A DNA stretch of 17,987 nt from Spirochaetaceae bacterium (GTDB lineage: Bacteria > Spirochaetota > Spirochaetia > Treponematales > Breznakiellaceae): positions 1 through 17,987 of the forward strand of contig JAISZQ010000018.1 in assembly GCA_031269165.1 (NCBI GenBank), given 5' to 3'. The notes under the pieces are model-generated. The model saw only the letters and a list, made by a program, of their open reading frames with translations, was not told the origin of the DNA and did not search any database. Every line of letters starts with the position of its first letter. The stretch's first letter is position 1. The position numbers were made by a program, and so were the translations under genes. Positions 13,492 through 17,987 of this stretch are shown here, piece after piece.

Positions 13492-14331
13492 ATGAAACAC
13501 ACTCCATCAATCAGGATCCCCTGGTTTCAAATCGTCGTATTTCTCATTGCTCTTGTTCTGTTGTTGTTGACGTTTGTTCCGGTCTTTACGATGCTCTTTC
13601 TTTCGCTAAAATCGACCGTACAGATATACGGGGACTTTTTCGCCCTCCCGAACCCGATAGAATGGGGGAATTATAACAAGGCAATCGGCATGTTGATTCC
13701 CAATATGATCAATACCCTTCTTGTCGTCAGCGCGGGGACCGCCTTAACCCTGGCCCTCTGTATGATGAGCGGCTATGTGTTCGCGCGGCTCAATTTCCCC
13801 TTAAAGAATTTTTTATATATGGCGGTCATCGCCCTTATGATGGTGCCGGGAATACTGCTCCTCACGCCCCAGTATTCCCTGGTGCAAAAATACGGCATGT
13901 ACAATACGTGGTGGGCCCTCGTTCTGCCCTGGGCTTCAGGGGGTCAGATTTTCGGCATCCTGCTTTGCAGAACCAGCGTAGCGCAACTGCCCGGCGAGAT
14001 GTTTGAATCCGCCCGGATGGACGGCTGCGGCGAATTAAGGGCCCTGGTCAAAATAGCCCTGCCCTTGTCCAAGCCGATCCTATCCACCATTGCGGTTATG
14101 AATATGGTGGCCTTTTACAACGATTTTATCTGGCCACTTTTGGTCATTGAAAATAACAGCAAACAGGTTATCAATGTGGTGATTCGGGTGTTCCAGACCA
14201 TGACGGGAACTGTGGACTTAGGATCCATGGTGGCGGGCTTTGTCTTTGCCACCATACCCCTCTTGGTGCTGTTCATTTTTACATCCCGTCTCTATATCGA
14301 GGGAATTACTTCGGGGGCGATAAAAGCCTGA
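13492..14331 (+). CDS. ABC sugar transporter permease, MalG-type
   Basis: 279 residues, usual length for the family. The Shine-Dalgarno AGGAGG overlaps the stop codon of the upstream permease, so the two are translationally coupled. Membrane helices near 11-36, 72-97, 107-127, 139-160, 197-217 and 246-265. The EAA loop FESARMDGCGELRALVKIAL (171-190) followed by PLSKPIL marks the ATPase contact. It pairs with the propeller-permease as the second half of the channel. Confidence 0.95.
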   Translation: MKHTPSIRIPWFQIVVFLIALVLLLLTFVPVFTMLFLSLKSTVQIYGDFFALPNPIEWGNYNKAIGMLIPNMINTLLVVSAGTALTLALCMMSGYVFARLNFPLKNFLYMAVIALMMVPGILLLTPQYSLVQKYGMYNTWWALVLPWASGGQIFGILLCRTSVAQLPGEMFESARMDGCGELRALVKIALPLSKPILSTIAVMNMVAFYNDFIWPLLVIENNSKQVINVVIRVFQTMTGTVDLGSMVAGFVFATIPLLVLFIFTSRLYIEGITSGAIKA

Positions 14332-14374
14332 CCGGAACCGATTGTCATAGTGCGCTTAAAGCAAAGGGGAATTT

Positions 14375-17257
14375 ATGGACGTTATAAGAAAGAGAGGCGT
14401 GTTCCGCCTGTTCGACAAGCATCATGTGTTGATCCTGACTGACGAGAAGCAGTTGGATCGTATTATTGAAAAACCCGGGGAGCCGCTCTTTGATGACGCG
14501 GAACGGGGTTTTTCAGGCGAGCAGAAGGGGCTCTATCCGCCCGGCACGACGCTTGAGTCGTTCTGTGAAAACGCACGGCTCGAGGGCGCGGAGCGCGTAG
14601 AGGTCAGTTACGACTTCTTTTTCGGCGGCACGACACGCGAAAATTATCCGGGGAGCGAAAAGACCATCAAGGCGTTCAAGGTCATCCATGACTACGCGCT
14701 CAAAGCGGGCATGACCTTCGGGGCCTCCCTCATTTCGCCGCTCGATATAGGCGGGGGGTTTGCCCAAAAGCACGACAACACCGGTTTTTCTTGGCAGTTT
14801 CACGAATGCGCTCTGGAGGGCGGCGTTTTCGATACGACGATGACGCTCCAGCGGCAATGGTACAACAACAAGGGCCCCATCACGCTGAAACTGGAACGGG
14901 TGCACGCCGTGGCTTTTGACGAAGAACGGATAGGCAATTCGGCCTACTACTATGTGGATGAAAACGCCATTGATGATATATCGGGAAGCGTTGCGGTTGC
15001 CATTGATGAAGGTTCCTTTGCCGTTACCGGTTCAGGCTGGGGCTATGGGAAGATGCGGGTGAGCGGTCACACCGCGAGCGGGAAGCAGCGGGCGTTGATC
15101 GTGGCGGTGTACCGGACGCCTGAACAGGATTACTTTGATGCCTCCGCCGCAGATTATACACGCGAGGTCATCCGTGCCCATAAGGACGCCGGAATCCGTT
15201 ACCAGGGGTATTATTCGGACGAGATGCATATCCAGTTTGACTGGGACCTGATCAACCATTTTGGCCCGACGGAAATTACGACCCGGTATGTTACGCCCGC
15301 TCTTGTCAATGAGTTTGCCCGGCGTTACGGGGACAAATACCGGAATTTTCTCAAATATATGGTGTATTTTCCCTATCACCAGCACGGGGACAACGAGGCT
15401 TCCCAGCACGTCTTTGGAAAAGACCCGCAGGGGATCTATGAAACATGGCTTTTCCGTAAACGCTATTTTGAGATGCTGTCCCGCCGGGTGGTGGATCTCA
15501 GCGTGGACGCCCTTGAATATTCGGAAAAACTCTTCGGCGCGCCGATCATGACGAGGGCCCACGCAACCTGGCAGGAGTCCCCGACCTGCGACCGTTACTT
15601 CGAGGAAGACCGTTTTTCCGCCATGATGCCGGGTTCTGCCGCACGGGAAAAACGCTACGACTATACGCCGTCCTATGTCTGGTCCAGTTCCATCAGGGAG
15701 AATACCGCCGCCTGTTACGACTACTTCCGGTGGAACGAATTCTTGACCGGTTCGGGAAATGATCACCCCGAAGGGGGAAATACCGACCGGGATTACTATG
15801 CCGAGGCGCTGGCGTGTTCCTTTGGCGTTCTTAACCGCTTCCCGTATGCCTATTGCGCGAGCTGGGGCAGCCCGAACGAAGTCTTAAGGCGGGTTCGGAA
15901 TGTGGGAAGAGTGTACGGCACGGCGGAAACGGACGGCATTGCGACCGGCGGCCTCTCCCACGGACTGGTTCAGGGCATGGCGCATCGGGACACCGACGTG
16001 CTACTCCTCTATCCGTTGGAACTCAACTATGTTGAGGAGCGTTTCGGATCGTGGATGGTGCAGTACGGTTACGGGAATTACATCACCGAAGAAAAACTGC
16101 TCCAGTACGGGCGCATCGCGGAAGATAACCGGCTGGAAATCCTGGGGAGGAAGTACCGGGGCGTCGTGGTGCTCTTTGAACCTTTTGTCAAGCAAGAGAC
16201 GCTGGAACTGCTTGCCGGTTTTGTCCGCAGAGGCGGCAAACTGGTCTGGATGGCGGCCCCGGCGGTCATGAACGAAGAAACGGCGGACACGGATGTCCAC
16301 CAGGCCTTTCTGGATCTCTTCGGCCTCAAGGCGGTAGAGCCCCTGAGCCGGCCGCGATTGATGGCCGACACGGACGTCGTTTTCCGGGGCCCCCTGGCGG
16401 CAATCCCGCCGATGCGGATCCTCACGGACTTGTTGCCCGACCACGTGTACGCCCTGAGCCCCGGAGAGGCGGAACCGGTCGCGACTGCGGACGGGCTCAC
16501 CATCGGGGCCCTCAAAACGTATGTGGGTGCGGGAGAAGGCGGCGCGGCCGCGTATTTCGGATTCCGGTTGCGGGACGACCAGTCCGGTTCCACAGGCGAC
16601 GATGTATCCACCCTCTTCGCCGTGCTGCATACCCTGGGCGCATACGGCCCCGGCAGCCTCGAGGCCCGGTCGAGGCCAAAAGACGCGCGCTACGTCATGA
16701 ACACCTTCCCGAACGGGACCGTGTCGCTGGCCAACCACTACCGCCGGTTCACCGAGGACTGGTACGGTTCTTTTTTCCGCGACGAGGAAAAAGACCGCGC
16801 GCTCTTGGCGGGCCGCACCCTGCCTCCGGTGGACATCCTCCTTGCCGAGGAATACATCCGGGGACACCGCATAAGCTACCGGGGAACGGACACCTTGAGC
16901 TACCGCCTCGACAAAGACGGAAACGTGGCAGGCTTCAGCGGCTCGGACTGCCGGGGCATCACCATTGACGGCAAAGAATACACCTTCGCGGACAAGCCCG
17001 TCACCCTGACATGGACGGTGGTGGAGCCGCCCCTGAGCAACCCCCTGATCCACGCCCTTCTCATCATGAAAGCCGACACGCCCTGTTGCCTCACCGTGCC
17101 GGACTGCCTCGGAACCGGCCCCTTCCATTCCGGCGCGTGTTCGGCGGACTTCTACACCCCGGATCTGCCGGTCGAAGTCTTGCGGGAAGCGCATACCATC
17201 AGCGTAACGGTAACCGAGGATCTTGCCGGGAAATGGATAGCCGCGTGGATTGGGTGA
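14375..17257 (+). CDS. Large cytoplasmic glycoside-hydrolase-like protein with GH42-type C-terminal domains
   Basis: 960 residues with no signal peptide, so it acts on imported substrate. It is the last gene of the transporter operon, 43 nt after the permease, with an AGGGG Shine-Dalgarno. N-terminal part (70-125, 255-500) looks like a TIM barrel, with a beta-rich insert at about 150-250. Candidate active-site acids: E283 in YYSDEMHIQF (279-288) and E401 in RAHATWQESPTCDRYFEED (394-412). Residues 540-630 resemble the GATase-like/trimerisation domain of GH42 enzymes (DVLLLYPLE, then YRGVVVLFEP, then FVRRGGKLVWMAAPA). A beta-sandwich-like tail follows (770-955). I cannot name a CAZy family: GH42-like architecture is clear, while the RAHATW stretch faintly recalls GH106 rhamnosidases. 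The gene ends 18 nt before a dyad repeat. Confidence 0.75.
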   Translation: MDVIRKRGVFRLFDKHHVLILTDEKQLDRIIEKPGEPLFDDAERGFSGEQKGLYPPGTTLESFCENARLEGAERVEVSYDFFFGGTTRENYPGSEKTIKAFKVIHDYALKAGMTFGASLISPLDIGGGFAQKHDNTGFSWQFHECALEGGVFDTTMTLQRQWYNNKGPITLKLERVHAVAFDEERIGNSAYYYVDENAIDDISGSVAVAIDEGSFAVTGSGWGYGKMRVSGHTASGKQRALIVAVYRTPEQDYFDASAADYTREVIRAHKDAGIRYQGYYSDEMHIQFDWDLINHFGPTEITTRYVTPALVNEFARRYGDKYRNFLKYMVYFPYHQHGDNEASQHVFGKDPQGIYETWLFRKRYFEMLSRRVVDLSVDALEYSEKLFGAPIMTRAHATWQESPTCDRYFEEDRFSAMMPGSAAREKRYDYTPSYVWSSSIRENTAACYDYFRWNEFLTGSGNDHPEGGNTDRDYYAEALACSFGVLNRFPYAYCASWGSPNEVLRRVRNVGRVYGTAETDGIATGGLSHGLVQGMAHRDTDVLLLYPLELNYVEERFGSWMVQYGYGNYITEEKLLQYGRIAEDNRLEILGRKYRGVVVLFEPFVKQETLELLAGFVRRGGKLVWMAAPAVMNEETADTDVHQAFLDLFGLKAVEPLSRPRLMADTDVVFRGPLAAIPPMRILTDLLPDHVYALSPGEAEPVATADGLTIGALKTYVGAGEGGAAAYFGFRLRDDQSGSTGDDVSTLFAVLHTLGAYGPGSLEARSRPKDARYVMNTFPNGTVSLANHYRRFTEDWYGSFFRDEEKDRALLAGRTLPPVDILLAEEYIRGHRISYRGTDTLSYRLDKDGNVAGFSGSDCRGITIDGKEYTFADKPVTLTWTVVEPPLSNPLIHALLIMKADTPCCLTVPDCLGTGPFHSGACSADFYTPDLPVEVLREAHTISVTVTEDLAGKWIAAWIG

Positions 17258-17275
17258 CGCGCGTTATGGTAACAT

Positions 17276-17357
17276 CGTCATTGCGAGCGAAGCGCGGCAA
17301 TCCAGTGTGGGGGCCTTCTCTGTCTGGATTGCTTCGGGCTACGCCCTCGCAATGACG
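17276..17357. repeat. CATTGCGAG dyad repeat copy after the operon
   Basis: Full copy starting CGTCATTGCGAGCG, with arms GCGGCAATCCAG / CTGGATTGCTTC and right end CTCGCAATGACG, 18 nt beyond the hydrolase stop. The dyad could fold in the 3' end of the operon mRNA. Confidence 0.9.
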
Positions 17358-17386
17358 GGGCAGCACGAACAGGTTCGTGGTAGCAT

Positions 17387-17473
17387 CGTCATTGCGAGCC
17401 GCGAAGTGGCGAAGCAATCCATACGGGGGCCTTCTCTGTCTGGATTGCTTCGGGCCGTGCCCTCGCAATGACG
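17387..17473. repeat. CATTGCGAG dyad repeat copy
   Basis: Second copy in direct orientation, 29 nt after the previous one, with GAAGCAATCCAT in the left arm. The CATTCGCGGACAAAAAAAC word (17510-17528), shared with 2874-2892, follows it. No gene is seen in 17258-17549. Confidence 0.9.
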
Positions 17474-17549
17474 AGTGGCTCGCCGCGCTTATCCGCGTAA
17501 ATCCACGTTCATTCGCGGACAAAAAAACGTATTCGAGTATCGCGGCGGT

Positions 17550-17844
17550 TTACAAGACGGGAACCGCGTCAAAACCCGACCACATAAGGCGGCAGAGTCT
17601 TTCATCGGCGGTAACGAGTTTCGCGTTCAACACAACGGCAGTTGCCGCGATTATCGCGTCGGGCAGTTTAGGACGGGGTGAACCATCACGGCGAATGGCG
17701 ATTGCTTCGCGCTTTATTTCATCGGAAAGCGGGATGATAATTATATCTTTCAAGAAATCATATACCTTTTGTTCCGTTTCCGGTGAAATGTCCGGTTTGG
17801 CAAGGAGTTCTATTTCCGTACTCTACGTAGTACATCGAAATAAA
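17550..17844 (-). pseudogene. Remnant of a VapC-like PIN-domain toxin
   Basis: The frame open from 17822 to the TAA at 17552-17550 encodes about 90 residues ending a PIN domain: TEIELLAKPDISPETE, KDIIIIPLSDEIKREAI, LPDAIIAATAVVLNAKLVTA, DERL. The conserved acidic Glu (TEIELL) and both later Asp (PDAIIAA, TADERL) are present. Upstream, a TAG (17825-17823) and a short palindromic insertion (around CTACGTAG) break the frame; FISM, the expected preceding strand, is readable in another frame at 17844-17833. Only 67 nt separate that from the next stop upstream, too little for the usual N-terminus with its first catalytic Asp. So it is truncated and frameshifted, and RNase activity is unlikely. Confidence 0.7.
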
Positions 17845-17911
17845 ATCTAACTGAAATGCAGGTACGTTAAAATAAAAAATCCAAGCCCAAGGCGTTTCTT
17901 TTCAGTCTCAA

Positions 17912-17986
17912 TTAAGAAGCGCGCTCCTTTAGTTTACCCAAGTTTTCAAGTTTGGCAAGAGCCTCGAAGAGGGCGAGTTTTGTCTC
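17912..17986 (-). CDS. 3' end of a gene, possibly the cognate antitoxin (partial)
   Basis: A minus-strand frame enters from beyond the window and ends at TAA (17914-17912). The 24 visible residues (ETKLALFEALAKLENLGKLK then ERAS) form a likely charged amphipathic helix. Its position directly upstream of the PIN remnant is where a VapB-type antitoxin would sit. The start and family are outside the window, so this is only a positional guess. Confidence 0.45.
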   Translation of the reverse strand, partial: ETKLALFEALAKLENLGKLKERAS

Positions 17987-17987
17987 C

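Noticed and set aside
16001..17194. 397-codon minus-strand frame opposite the hydrolase gene
   Set aside because: Shadow frame in GC-rich coding DNA with Arg/Gly-rich composition and no family motifs.
1..17987. tRNA or rRNA genes
   Set aside because: No cloverleaf or conserved rRNA stretches were seen on either strand by eye; a tRNA search program would settle this.

Overview
The window most likely comes from a spirochaete, probably a Treponema-type gut bacterium. The reasons are a large beta-helix lipoprotein, a solute-binding protein whose mature end begins GGGQQ without a lipobox cysteine, an ABC importer with no ATPase gene beside it, an IS200/RAYT-like gene, and heavy seeding with an approximately 80-100 bp dyad repeat. 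That assignment is inference; there is no rRNA or marker gene to prove it.

Layout. 1-720 is non-coding: dispersed repeats, then a run of hairpins ending in a terminator-like stem, then in-phase T-tracts and a strong promoter. 721-1152 encodes a RAYT/IS200-like protein that has lost its HUH histidines. 1358-2734 (minus) is murD. 2995-4215 (minus) is a small Omp85-like outer-membrane barrel with one POTRA domain. 4216-4624 holds two repeat copies. 4625-6010 (minus) is a beta-helix lipoprotein, followed by more repeats.

The core is a sugar-use locus at 6360-17257. An AraA-family isomerase (minus, 6360-7826) is divergent from an AraC-family regulator (8015-8956). After 0.9 kb of repeats, including three tandem 160-bp units, comes an operon: solute-binding protein (9888-11483), a MalF-type permease with a periplasmic seven-repeat beta-propeller fused to its N-terminus (11509-13482), a MalG-type permease (13492-14331) and a 960-residue cytoplasmic glycoside-hydrolase-like protein (14375-17257). 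I read this as import of an oligosaccharide, cleavage inside the cell, and isomerisation of the released sugar. The ATPase and later catabolic enzymes must be encoded elsewhere.

The isomerase and transporter promoters align without gaps for 69 nt (49 identical by hand count). Each has two TCCAT elements exactly 31 bp apart, the second running into the -35 box. The distal element in the isomerase promoter also lies inside the araC promoter. This suggests one AraC-type protein activates both operons and represses itself.

The right end (17258-17987) has two more repeat copies, a decayed VapC-like PIN toxin, and the 3' end of a gene that may be its antitoxin.
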